A stretch of DNA of 64,000 nt from Tessaracoccus caeni (GTDB lineage Bacteria > Actinomycetota > Actinomycetes > Propionibacteriales > Propionibacteriaceae): positions 49,655 through 113,654 of the forward strand of contig NZ_JARGDO010000015.1 in NCBI RefSeq assembly GCF_029211185.1, in the 5' to 3' direction. Positions 8,050 to 16,070 of the stretch are shown here, piece by piece. The first letter of the stretch is position 1. Each line of letters starts with the position of its first letter. The notes under the pieces were generated by a model that had not been told where the DNA came from, made no database searches, and saw only the letters and a program-made list of their open reading frames with translations. The translations under genes were made by a program, and so were the position numbers.

Positions 8050-8426
8050 CGCTGGCTGAGGTTCTGGAGCACGGCCAGGGCGTCGATGACGCGGTCGGAC
8101 GGCACCAGGATGTGGTCGTGATAGAAGCCGGCCAGCATGTTGCAGGGCACGCCCTTCTGGGCCAGCGCTGAGGAGACCGCGGCGGTCAGACCCACGGCTT
8201 GCAGCGACGAGTGCACCTGCAGCGTGATCCAGGCGAAGGTGCCCTCGTAGGAGAGGCCGGCCTCGTCGGCGACCGCCTGCTCCACCACCAACGATCCGCC
8301 CTCGCGCTCGACGACAGAGGCGTGCGATGGCAGCGGGAGGTCGGTCACCACGTAGACGAAAGCCCCCGCGCGGACGCTGGGTCGGAGGGTGCGCAGGATC
8401 TCGTCGAGATCGGTGAGGCCGGTCAT
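8046..8426 (-). CDS. ACT-domain protein
   Basis: A 126-residue protein of the small stand-alone ACT-domain type. It begins with a helical segment (LDEILRTLRPSV), then AFVYVV. The C-terminal half holds the ACT fold (FAWITLQVHSSLQAVGLTAAVSSALAQKGVPCNMLAGFYHDHILVP). Such proteins are thought to bind small ligands such as amino acids; no substrate can be read from the sequence. The stop codon lies inside the terminal repeat of the adjacent MITE-like element, so the last residues may have been set by that insertion. It is followed closely on the same strand by the two-component regulator, but the two are probably unrelated in function. Confidence 0.75.
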   Translation of the reverse strand: MTGLTDLDEILRTLRPSVRAGAFVYVVTDLPLPSHASVVEREGGSLVVEQAVADEAGLSYEGTFAWITLQVHSSLQAVGLTAAVSSALAQKGVPCNMLAGFYHDHILVPSDRVIDALAVLQNLSQR

Positions 8427-8435
8427 GCCTCCAGG

Positions 8436-9104
8436 CTACTGGGGCGCGTCCCCGGGTCGGACGACGCCGTGCTCGTACGCCGCAATGACCAGTTGGGCCC
8501 GGTCGCGGGCGCCGAGCTTGGTGAGCAGCCGACTGACGTGTGTCTTCGCCGTCGCATAACTGATCACGAGCCGCTCGGCGAGCTCCGCATTGGACAGTCC
8601 CGACGCCACCAGCGCCAGCACTTCGGTCTCACGCTCGGTGAGTCCGTCGAGAGAGCCGCCCGCAGCCGACGGGGGTGTCAAGCGTCGGAACTCCTCGATC
8701 AGCCGACGGGTGGCGTGAGGAGCGAGCAGGCATTCCCCCGCCGCGACCACCCGCAGCGCCTCCAGTAGCCGCTCCGGTTCGGTGTCCTTGGGCAGAAAGC
8801 CAGAGGCCCCAGCACGCAGGGCGGCGAAGACGTTCTCGTCGTGGTCGAAGGTGGTGAGCACCAGCACCCTGACCTCGCCGACCTCCGGATCCTGGGCGAT
8901 CCGCCGGGTGGCCTCGATGCCGTCGATGCCTGGCATCCGAATGTCCATCAGCACCACGTCGGGCCGATGCTCGTGGGTTTGGCGCACGGCTGAGAGCCCG
9001 TCGGAGGCCTCGGCCACGACGTCGAAGCCGGGCTCATGCCGCAGCAGCACGGCGAGCCCGCGACGCACCAAGGCCTCGTCGTCGGCGATCAGCACGCGGA
9101 TCAT
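8436..9104 (-). CDS. NarL/LuxR-family response regulator
   Basis: The 222-residue protein has a receiver domain at residues 1-120 with the acidic pair in IADDEA, the phosphoacceptor aspartate in VVLMDIRMPG and the lysine in FLPKD. A LuxR-type HTH lies at about 150-215 (LTERETEVLALVASGLSNAELAERLVISYATAKTHV). It should bind DNA after phosphorylation. Its ATG overlaps the stop of the upstream histidine kinase gene (ATGA), which marks the cognate partner. Target genes cannot be told; the divergent alpha/beta hydrolase gene is a candidate. Confidence 0.92.
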   Translation of the reverse strand: MIRVLIADDEALVRRGLAVLLRHEPGFDVVAEASDGLSAVRQTHEHRPDVVLMDIRMPGIDGIEATRRIAQDPEVGEVRVLVLTTFDHDENVFAALRAGASGFLPKDTEPERLLEALRVVAAGECLLAPHATRRLIEEFRRLTPPSAAGGSLDGLTERETEVLALVASGLSNAELAERLVISYATAKTHVSRLLTKLGARDRAQLVIAAYEHGVVRPGDAPQ

Positions 9105-9865
9105 GACGGCGCCTCCTGTGGACCGGGCGGGTCGTCGCGCAGGGTGTCGAGCAGGTGGCGAACCTGCCGCAGCGACTCGCGGCTGGTCTCGGCGATGGCG
9201 TCGAACGCGGCCCGCGCCTCGGCCGGATCGTCCTCCACCACCCGAGCGCCGACGCCGGCCTGCAGGGCGATCACGGCCAACGACTGGCCCGTCACGTCGT
9301 GCAGTTCGCGGGCGATCGCGAGGCGCTCCTCCGCCAAGGCCATCCGGGATCGCTCCCGCTCGGCCTGCTCGATCAGCGCAGCGCGTTCCGCTTCCAGTCG
9401 GACGGCGGCGCGATGCGTGCGCGCGCCTCGGCCGAGCACGAAGGCACCGACGAACAAGGCGAGATTGGTGGCGCCCTCGCCAAGCGACATGTGTTCGGGG
9501 AAGGCGACCACCACGACGATCAGCAGCACCAGGCAGAACGCCGCGGCCCCCAGCATCGGACGCAACGACCGCCGAGCGGCGACGGTGTACGCGGCGAGGA
9601 ACAGTCCGGCTCCGATCACCGCCGTGGTGAACCCGAGCCCGATCATCGTCACCACGAGCGTGCCGGCGACGACGAGCACCCCCACCGGAAACCGGCGGCG
9701 CCATGCGTAGCAGGCCGCGGTCACGATCATGAACAACTCGGGCAGAGGGCTCGCACCGACCGGGCTCCGGTTGGACAGCAAGGCCGCGACGAGCAGCGCG
9801 AGCGCCAGCACCAGGTCGAGCACCCAGGGCCGCTCGTCGTCGAGCTCACGCAGTCTGCGCCACAT
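9101..9865 (-). CDS. NarL-type sensor histidine kinase lacking the HATPase domain
   Basis: The 254-residue protein has five or so membrane segments in residues 12-140, a coiled linker (AERAALIEQAERERSRMALAEE), and a HisKA_3 dimerisation domain with the phosphorylatable H189 in ARELHDVTGQSL. It ends soon after RQVRHLLDTLRDD. The HATPase_c domain with its N and G boxes, which should follow and bring the length to about 380, is absent. I found no continuation in either other frame before the response-regulator start, so this is a clean shortening. It may be phosphorylated by another kinase or act as a phosphatase or sensor scaffold. Confidence 0.85.
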   Translation of the reverse strand: MWRRLRELDDERPWVLDLVLALALLVAALLSNRSPVGASPLPELFMIVTAACYAWRRRFPVGVLVVAGTLVVTMIGLGFTTAVIGAGLFLAAYTVAARRSLRPMLGAAAFCLVLLIVVVVAFPEHMSLGEGATNLALFVGAFVLGRGARTHRAAVRLEAERAALIEQAERERSRMALAEERLAIARELHDVTGQSLAVIALQAGVGARVVEDDPAEARAAFDAIAETSRESLRQVRHLLDTLRDDPPGPQEAPS

Positions 9866-10029
9866 GACAAAACGCTATCCCCCGCCCGGCCCGTCCACAA
9901 TGGCCTGGAGCCGTATCCGGGCGTCATTCCCCAGACGGATGCGCCCGCCCGCACGACGCCCCAGACGCAGCGGGAAGATCGGGCCTCGGCCCGACGCCGC
10001 CGTCACCCCGCCGGGCGGATCCTGACACC

Positions 10030-11487
10030 ATGACCACCTCATCAGGCCCCTCCCCCGCTCCGAGACGCTGGTGGCGGGCGAGTGTCTCCGCACTGTGCGG
10101 CGCCGCGTTCGGCGCCCTCGCCGCCTGGCTCCAGCCGCGCGGACCGGTCACCGCCACGGAAGCCCTCGCCCTGCTGGCCGGCGGCCTGGCCACCGGCCTG
10201 ATCGCGGGGGCCGCGACGCGCTCCCGCTGGGCCATCGTCCTCACTCCCATCGGCTTCCTGCTGTTGTTCGAGCTGCTGCGCCTGGGATCGACGCTGCCCA
10301 CGGTCGGCCCGCTCGACGCGACCTCGGCTTTCGGCGTGCTGGCCTTCGTCCTCGGTCGTATCGTGGCGTGGCCGCTGGTGTGCCTGTCCGTGACGGTCGG
10401 CGCCCTGTGGGGCATCGGGCGTCCAGGGCTGCGGATCGGACTGATCGTCGCCACCGCCATCACGGCGCTGATTGCCGGGTCGCTTCTCATGACGCCGAGC
10501 TCACCGCCAGTTCGGGACGCCCGGGGCGCGCCCGTGGTCGGGGAGGTCTCGGAGCTGATCCCCGTCGAGGTGAACGGCCGCGAGCAGTGGATCGAGGTGC
10601 GGGGCGCGAGCGACGAGCTCCCGATCCTGCTGTACCTCAGCGGAGGTCCAGGCCAAAGCGACCTCGCCTACTCGCGCGTCCTCTTCGAGCCACTCGCTCA
10701 AGACTTCCTCGTCGTCGGCTGGGACCAGCGCGGCACCGGCAAGTCCTACCCAGCCCTCGATCCCGAGACGCTCACCCTCGACGGCGCCGTCGCCGACACC
10801 GTCGAGCTGGCGCGCTGGCTGACGCATCACTACGGCCAGGAGAAGGTGTATCTGCTGGGCGAGTCGTGGGGATCGCTGCTCGGCGTGCTCGCCGTGAGGG
10901 AGGCACCGGAGTTGTTTCATGCGTTCGTCGGAAGCGGTCAGATGGTAGCGCCGCTGGAGACCGACGAGGGCATCTATCGCGACCTCGTGACCACCGCCAT
11001 GGGCACGGGCGACGGCGCGCTGATCGCGAAGCTGACCCGCATGGGGCCGCCGCCGTACCGGAGCGTCTTCGACTACGCGACGATCATGTCGCTCTACCCG
11101 CTGCTCGAAGGGCCTTACATGCCACCCACCGACTACCTGCGCCGCGGCCGGGAGAGCAACCTTGGGCCGTACGGGATCTTCGGTCGCGAGTACTCGCCGA
11201 TCGAGAAGGTCAGCGTGCTGCGTGGGCTGCTCGACGTCTTCTCGGTGCTGTATCCGCAACTCCAGGACGTTGACCTGCGACGCGACGCCGCCACCCTCTC
11301 GGTGCCGCTGGTGGTGCTCGCCGGCGAACACGAACTGGCGGCCCGCACCGCCCCCGCGCGCGAGTGGTTCGACTCGGTGGAGGCGCCCGCCAAACAGTGG
11401 ATCGATCTGCCCGATGCCGGCCACTCCGTTGCCTTCGAACAAGCCGGCGAATTGCGCAAGATCCTGCTCGAACTCGACGCCGATTAG
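10030..11487 (+). CDS. membrane-anchored alpha/beta hydrolase, proline iminopeptidase-like
   Basis: The 485-residue protein has four to five hydrophobic segments in its first 155 residues, then a peptidase S33-type alpha/beta hydrolase domain. Visible elements are the oxyanion segment SGGPGQSD, WDQRGTGKSYP, the nucleophile elbow GESWGS, a late aspartate near VVLAGEHE and the catalytic histidine in DAGHSVAF. It probably hydrolyses small peptides or esters at the membrane. The gene is divergent from the two-component genes with about 165 bases between, so the response regulator could control it. The next gene, a Ser/Thr kinase, follows on the same strand. Confidence 0.82.
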   Translation: MTTSSGPSPAPRRWWRASVSALCGAAFGALAAWLQPRGPVTATEALALLAGGLATGLIAGAATRSRWAIVLTPIGFLLLFELLRLGSTLPTVGPLDATSAFGVLAFVLGRIVAWPLVCLSVTVGALWGIGRPGLRIGLIVATAITALIAGSLLMTPSSPPVRDARGAPVVGEVSELIPVEVNGREQWIEVRGASDELPILLYLSGGPGQSDLAYSRVLFEPLAQDFLVVGWDQRGTGKSYPALDPETLTLDGAVADTVELARWLTHHYGQEKVYLLGESWGSLLGVLAVREAPELFHAFVGSGQMVAPLETDEGIYRDLVTTAMGTGDGALIAKLTRMGPPPYRSVFDYATIMSLYPLLEGPYMPPTDYLRRGRESNLGPYGIFGREYSPIEKVSVLRGLLDVFSVLYPQLQDVDLRRDAATLSVPLVVLAGEHELAARTAPAREWFDSVEAPAKQWIDLPDAGHSVAFEQAGELRKILLELDAD

Positions 11488-11568
11488 CCCGGTTTGCCCG
11501 CGTCAGGGATAGTGGAGGTGGTTCGAGATTCGGGAGGTGCGGTGAGGACCAGGCGCGAGGGCGGGGAC

Positions 11569-13929
11569 ATGCGCGGAGATCTGCCACCCACGAGACATGA
11601 GGTGCCGCACGACGACGCTACCCCCACGCAGGCCTTTGACGCGGTCGATGCCGCTGCTACCCGCGTGGTCAGCACTCCCGATGCCGCTGTTACCCGCGTC
11701 GTCGAGTCCCTCTCCGACGATGTCACCCGTGTGATCGGCACCCCGGACACAGCGGTCACTCGCGTGGTGAGCGGTCCCGACGCCGCGACGACCCCCGTGA
11801 TCGGCGTCCGCGACGCCGCGGAGACCCGCGTGGTGGCTCGCGACGCGGCAGGCACACAGCCCCTAGGCCCCGACGACGCTGCACCCACCATGCACGTCGA
11901 CCCTGCCATTTACGGCAAGAGCCCCCACGGCAACCGACTCGGCCCGCAGCTGCGGCGCCTGCCCGCAGAACTCGCCGCCCGGTACCGCTCCCTGCGCGAC
12001 CTGCGCGGCGGCAGCCAGGCCGACGTGGTGGTGGCCGAGGAACGCACCACCGGTCGCGAGGTGGTCATCAAGCTCTACCGCATGCCCGGCGACCCCTACG
12101 ACGCAGCCACCCGCGCTCGGCTCGACCAGGCCGATCCGTCGTACGTGGTCACCGTGCTGGAGCGGGGCAGCTCTGATGGCTACGCCTGGGAGGTGCAGGA
12201 ATACTGCCAGCACGGCACCCTGCTCGAGGCGCCAGAGCTGCTCCCGCTGCTCTCCGACGAGCGGTTCCACACCGTCGTGACGCAGTTGGGCGGCGCCCTC
12301 GTGCACCTGCACGGACTCTCGATCGTGCACCGCGACCTGAAGCCGGCCAACGTGCTGGTCCGCAGCACCGCTCCGCTCGACTTGGTTCTCACCGACTTCG
12401 GGCTGTCCACGGAGATGGCCATGTCGATGGATGTGGGCACCATCGCCGGCACCTTCCCGTACATGCCGCCCGAGGCGCACTACGGCGAGATCGGGCGCGC
12501 GGGCGATTGGTGGGCGCTGGGCGTCATCGCCTACACCTTGCTCTCCGGGCGGCACTTCCTGGCCGACTCGACGGGTCGTCTGCCCAACGACGCCAAGCTT
12601 CGGCACGCCATCGCGACCGGCGACTACGTGCTTGAGCGCGTCGGAAACGATCGTCAATGGCTGCTGCTGCGCGGCCTGCTGACGCGCAACCGCAAGGCCC
12701 GATGGGGCAGCGCGCAGTTCCGGGAGTGGCTCGCCGGCGGGTCGCCGACGGTGGTTCCGGATGCACCGCCCGCCCCCGCCGCGCCGGCTCCCGAGCTTCC
12801 GCGTACCGTCGTCGCGGCGCCTCCCATGCCCCCGGCCACCAGGGTGATGCCCCAGGTGCGCCACGCCCCGCAGCCCATCGTCTCGTCTCCCATGTCACCG
12901 CCTGCCGCGCCGGTGTCCGCGCCTCAGGCGCCGTCACCGTCACCGGAACAGGCTCAGCCCGAAGTGAACCCGGCAAAGATCCGGCGCCTGGTGCGGCGGG
13001 CCGCCGAGCGGGCGCAGCGTCAGCAGTGGCGGCAGTCCTTCGTGGGGCGCACGATCGGTCGATTCGTCTGGGCAGGCGCCTGGTGTCTCGCTGCGGGGTT
13101 GTTGATGATTGCCGCGACGATCCTCTCCGGTTCGCTCTCGGAGTTGCAGGCCAACGCCGGCGACGTTCCCGCGATGTTCGGTCGGTACGCCCCGGCGGCG
13201 CTGATCGCGGTGGGCGTCGCGACCCTCGCTGAGACGCTCTTCCTCCGCCGACAGTGGCCCAACCGGATGCTCGGGCTGACCGCTGCCGTGGTCGGCTTGC
13301 AGGGCAGCTTCTCCGACGACGGGGTGTTCCTGGGCCTGCCCACCGAAGTGCCGCTGTACTTCATCGGTGGCTGGACCTTCTCGTTGTTGATGGGGTGGTT
13401 GACGGCGCTTCTGGGTCAGACGCATCCCAACGGCGTGCCGCTGACCCGCTTCGACTCCAATCGCCAACGCTCGAGGCTGGCACGCTTCTTCCTGCCCCTA
13501 GCGCATCTGAGCGGCGCGGTGGCCGGCGGCATGGGTCTCGCGAGCTGGTTCTTCTCCGTGGTGCCCTTCCCCGGAGGCGCGGATGCGGTCATCGAACGCA
13601 TCGGTGTGTTCACCTCCGCCAGCCGTTGGCTGGACCGCACGATCCCGCAGATCGACATCCTGGGGCTCGCCAACGACCCGATCCACCTGACGATGTTCGG
13701 CCTTCTCGCTTACCTGCTGATGCTGACGGCCAACGATCTGCAACGCTTGGCGCCGTCCCTCATCTGGGTGGGGATCGTGGGCTCGTTGCTCGCTGCGGTC
13801 ATTATCGTGTTCGCCGTGCCGGCGCTGCTGCCGCTCGCCGTGGTGCCGTCTCTGATCGCCCTGATCACGATTCGCTGGACCGAGCGGTCCACCCCTCCGC
13901 CGCTGGCCGCACCCGGCTACATGGGCTGA
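11569..13929 (+). CDS. membrane Ser/Thr protein kinase with N-terminal TRVV repeats
   Basis: The 786-residue protein has four parts. Residues 15-105 hold about eight imperfect 11-residue repeats centred on TRVV or TRVI. Residues 145-395 are a Hanks-type kinase domain with K168 (VVIKLY), HRDLKPAN at 254-261 and DFG at 276-278, so it should be active. A Pro/Ala-rich linker follows, then a C-terminal region with at least six membrane segments. The threonines with V or I at +3 look like FHA-domain docking sites. The ATG at 11569 follows GAGGGCGGGG; a GTG at 11542 behind GGGAGG is an alternative. It is followed by a strong terminator-like hairpin. Confidence 0.85.
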   Translation: MRGDLPPTRHEVPHDDATPTQAFDAVDAAATRVVSTPDAAVTRVVESLSDDVTRVIGTPDTAVTRVVSGPDAATTPVIGVRDAAETRVVARDAAGTQPLGPDDAAPTMHVDPAIYGKSPHGNRLGPQLRRLPAELAARYRSLRDLRGGSQADVVVAEERTTGREVVIKLYRMPGDPYDAATRARLDQADPSYVVTVLERGSSDGYAWEVQEYCQHGTLLEAPELLPLLSDERFHTVVTQLGGALVHLHGLSIVHRDLKPANVLVRSTAPLDLVLTDFGLSTEMAMSMDVGTIAGTFPYMPPEAHYGEIGRAGDWWALGVIAYTLLSGRHFLADSTGRLPNDAKLRHAIATGDYVLERVGNDRQWLLLRGLLTRNRKARWGSAQFREWLAGGSPTVVPDAPPAPAAPAPELPRTVVAAPPMPPATRVMPQVRHAPQPIVSSPMSPPAAPVSAPQAPSPSPEQAQPEVNPAKIRRLVRRAAERAQRQQWRQSFVGRTIGRFVWAGAWCLAAGLLMIAATILSGSLSELQANAGDVPAMFGRYAPAALIAVGVATLAETLFLRRQWPNRMLGLTAAVVGLQGSFSDDGVFLGLPTEVPLYFIGGWTFSLLMGWLTALLGQTHPNGVPLTRFDSNRQRSRLARFFLPLAHLSGAVAGGMGLASWFFSVVPFPGGADAVIERIGVFTSASRWLDRTIPQIDILGLANDPIHLTMFGLLAYLLMLTANDLQRLAPSLIWVGIVGSLLAAVIIVFAVPALLPLAVVPSLIALITIRWTERSTPPPLAAPGYMG

Positions 13930-13944
13930 TCCCGAACATAAAAC

Positions 13945-13997
13945 TGGCTGAGCGACCCCTATCTGTGCAATAGGTACAGATAGGGGTCGCTCAGCCA
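13945..13997. terminator. bidirectional terminator, 22-bp perfect stem
   Basis: Arms at 13945-13966 and 13976-13997 are perfectly complementary with a 9-base loop. The stem is flanked by AAAAC on the left and CTTTT on the right. It lies between the kinase gene and the converging DUF2207-like gene and can serve both strands. Confidence 0.85.
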
Positions 13998-14085
13998 CTT
14001 TTATTTCTGCAAGTCAGCGGTCTTGGAAGGCGACGATGCGTTCGATGGCCTGTCCCGAGGCTATCGCTCGGGGTGTCGCCCCGGG

Positions 14086-15225
14086 CTATCCACCCCCTCC
14101 ATCGCCGCCACCGCCACCGCCGTCAAAGCCACCACCGCCGTCGCCTCCGAAGCCGCCGTCCGATCCGCCGAAGCCGTCGATCGACCCCACATCGAGCGCG
14201 TCGCCGAGGTCGATCGGACCACCGCCGTCGACATCCCCGAAGGAGGAGACATCGGCCAGATCGATCCCGGAACCGTCTATGCCCCAGCCGTCGATGTTCA
14301 GCCAGGGCACGGCGAAGCCGCCCGTGTATCCGTCCGTCTGAGCCTGCGCGGCCAGGTCGGCGAACACCTTGGTCCAGTGCTCCGCGACGCCGAGCGAAAT
14401 GGCGTAGGGCAGATACTTCGAGAAGATCCCGGCGGCCTCCTCGTAGGAGAACTGCTCCTTCTCGGCGGTCGCGAGGTACTGCTCGAAGCCGAGCACCTGG
14501 ATCCGCATCGCGGTGCCTTCCGCGTTGAGGACCGGGTGCTGGTTCGTCTCCCCGATGGCGGCGGCACCGGCGCAGAAGACGAGAAACCCGCCGATGATCG
14601 GGACGAAACCTTGCCCCGCGAGCCCAGCCACGGCCAGCCCGCCGGCCCCCACCCAGATCCACAGCAGGGGCGGCTTGTACTGGATGTCCCGCGTCCAGCC
14701 TCGGTCGGCGAACTCCCGAGACAAGGCGTCGCGGTGGTCCTGAACAGCGGTGTTTCCGGCGCCGGACAGCTCCGAAAGCCGCACCTCGGGGCCGTCGACG
14801 AAGAGCTGATCCAGCAGTTCCTTCTCCGCAGGCTCCGTCGGCACCTCCGGCGATGGGTCGGTGATCCGCAGCACCCAATCGCGCCCTGACCGCGCGTCGG
14901 AGTCCTCGACGATGGTGATGGTCAGAAACCCTCGCCGCGCCAGATCGACGATGGTCGCGACCGCGTCGCGCGCCCGAGGAGCACCGAAGACCAGCATCCC
15001 CGCCAAGCCCGGCCGCACGTCCTTCGGCGGGGCGAACGCCACCGCGATCTGGCCCTTATATCCGCCGACAACAGGAAGCCTGGCCGCGTCGGTGCCGGGC
15101 GCGGGCAGCAGACCGGGCGTCAGTCCGTCGAAGACCTCGCTGGCGTAGGCCTGACGGGTCTTGCGCCACGACCAGACCGCGCCCACCAGGATCAACGCGC
15201 TGAGCAGCACCCAAAGCACAACCAT
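14086..15225 (-). CDS. DUF2207-like membrane protein with glycine-rich tail
   Basis: The 379-residue protein starts with a membrane segment (VLWVLLSALILVGAVW). A winged-helix-like cytosolic stretch follows (DAVATIVDLARRGFLTI), then two further membrane segments near 195-235 and the family signature KYLPYAISLGVAEHWTKVFADL. It ends in a Gly/Asp-rich tail of about 70 residues. This matches the C-terminal half of DUF2207 proteins. The usual signal peptide and extracellular beta domain are missing, so it is shorter than the common 550-650 residues. Function is unknown; members are membrane proteins of actinobacteria and firmicutes. Confidence 0.75.
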   Translation of the reverse strand: MVVLWVLLSALILVGAVWSWRKTRQAYASEVFDGLTPGLLPAPGTDAARLPVVGGYKGQIAVAFAPPKDVRPGLAGMLVFGAPRARDAVATIVDLARRGFLTITIVEDSDARSGRDWVLRITDPSPEVPTEPAEKELLDQLFVDGPEVRLSELSGAGNTAVQDHRDALSREFADRGWTRDIQYKPPLLWIWVGAGGLAVAGLAGQGFVPIIGGFLVFCAGAAAIGETNQHPVLNAEGTAMRIQVLGFEQYLATAEKEQFSYEEAAGIFSKYLPYAISLGVAEHWTKVFADLAAQAQTDGYTGGFAVPWLNIDGWGIDGSGIDLADVSSFGDVDGGGPIDLGDALDVGSIDGFGGSDGGFGGDGGGGFDGGGGGGDGGGG

Positions 15226-15267
15226 GCGAGAAGCTTGGCAGGCGACGAGGCTCTTCGCGAAGGGGTC

Positions 15268-16062
15268 TTACCGGCGACGCAGCAAATAGATGTCGAAGAC
15301 CCAGCCCTTGCGCTCCACGGCCTCGGCGCGCACGCGGAGGATCTCGTCGCGTTTCTCGGCCAGGTCGCCGGCGATCAGGATCTCGTCGGCGGTGCCCAGG
15401 TAGGCGCCCCAGTAGATGTCGATGCCGGTCGGGTCGATGAGGCTGAAGGTCTGTTCGCCGTCGAGCATCGCGACGGCGTCGTCCAGGCCCTCGGGCAGCC
15501 CGTCGGCCAGCAGGCGCGCGGGCATGATCTGCACGGCACGACCCTGCCGGTTGAGCGGGATCTGGTGCGCGGCAGTCAACGCATGCACGCAGCTCACGCC
15601 GGGCAGCACCTCCAGCCCGATCGGCGACGACGAGGCCGCGATCAGCTGCTGGACGATGGCCAGGGTCGACTCGAACAGCGACGGATCGCCCCACACCAGG
15701 AAGCCGCCGGTCTCGCCGCCGCCGAGGTTCTCGGCCACGGCCGCTCCCCACTGCTCCAGGCGCTGCCGGCGCCAGAGCTTCACGGCCGCGTTGTAGTCAT
15801 GGGCGGTGCGCCACGGACGCGGCGGATCCTTCAGCTCGACGGTGCGCAGCGGTGTGGTGCGGTAGCGCTCGATCAGCACCCGCCGCGCCTCGACCAACTC
15901 GTCGAGGCCGTCTTCCTTGAGCACGGCGAACAGCACGTCGAGCCTCTCGATGGCGTGAACGGCCTTGACGGTGATCCAGTCCGGATCGCCGGCGCCGATC
16001 CCGATCAGCACCAGGGCGCGGCCGACCCCTTCTCCGGAGTCGACCGCGCCCTGGCCGGACAT
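15268..16062 (-). CDS. cobF: precorrin-6A synthase (deacetylating)
   Basis: The 264-residue protein has the tetrapyrrole methylase fold: the N-terminal GIGAGDPDWITVKA, then GFLVWGDPSLFES, and VLPGVSCVHALTAAHQIPLN. The order and the spacing are those of CobF. That enzyme methylates C-1 of precorrin-5 with loss of acetate in aerobic-type cobalamin synthesis. It begins 8 bases after the AGCS symporter stop, so it is probably the second gene of that operon. No other cobalamin gene is in the window, so its pathway partners must be elsewhere. Confidence 0.88.
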   Translation of the reverse strand: MSGQGAVDSGEGVGRALVLIGIGAGDPDWITVKAVHAIERLDVLFAVLKEDGLDELVEARRVLIERYRTTPLRTVELKDPPRPWRTAHDYNAAVKLWRRQRLEQWGAAVAENLGGGETGGFLVWGDPSLFESTLAIVQQLIAASSSPIGLEVLPGVSCVHALTAAHQIPLNRQGRAVQIMPARLLADGLPEGLDDAVAMLDGEQTFSLIDPTGIDIYWGAYLGTADEILIAGDLAEKRDEILRVRAEAVERKGWVFDIYLLRRR

Positions 16063-16070
16063 GATGGGGG

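Noticed and set aside
14036..14341. A proline-rich open frame with long runs of P
   Set aside because: It is the antisense reading of the glycine-rich tail of the DUF2207-like protein.
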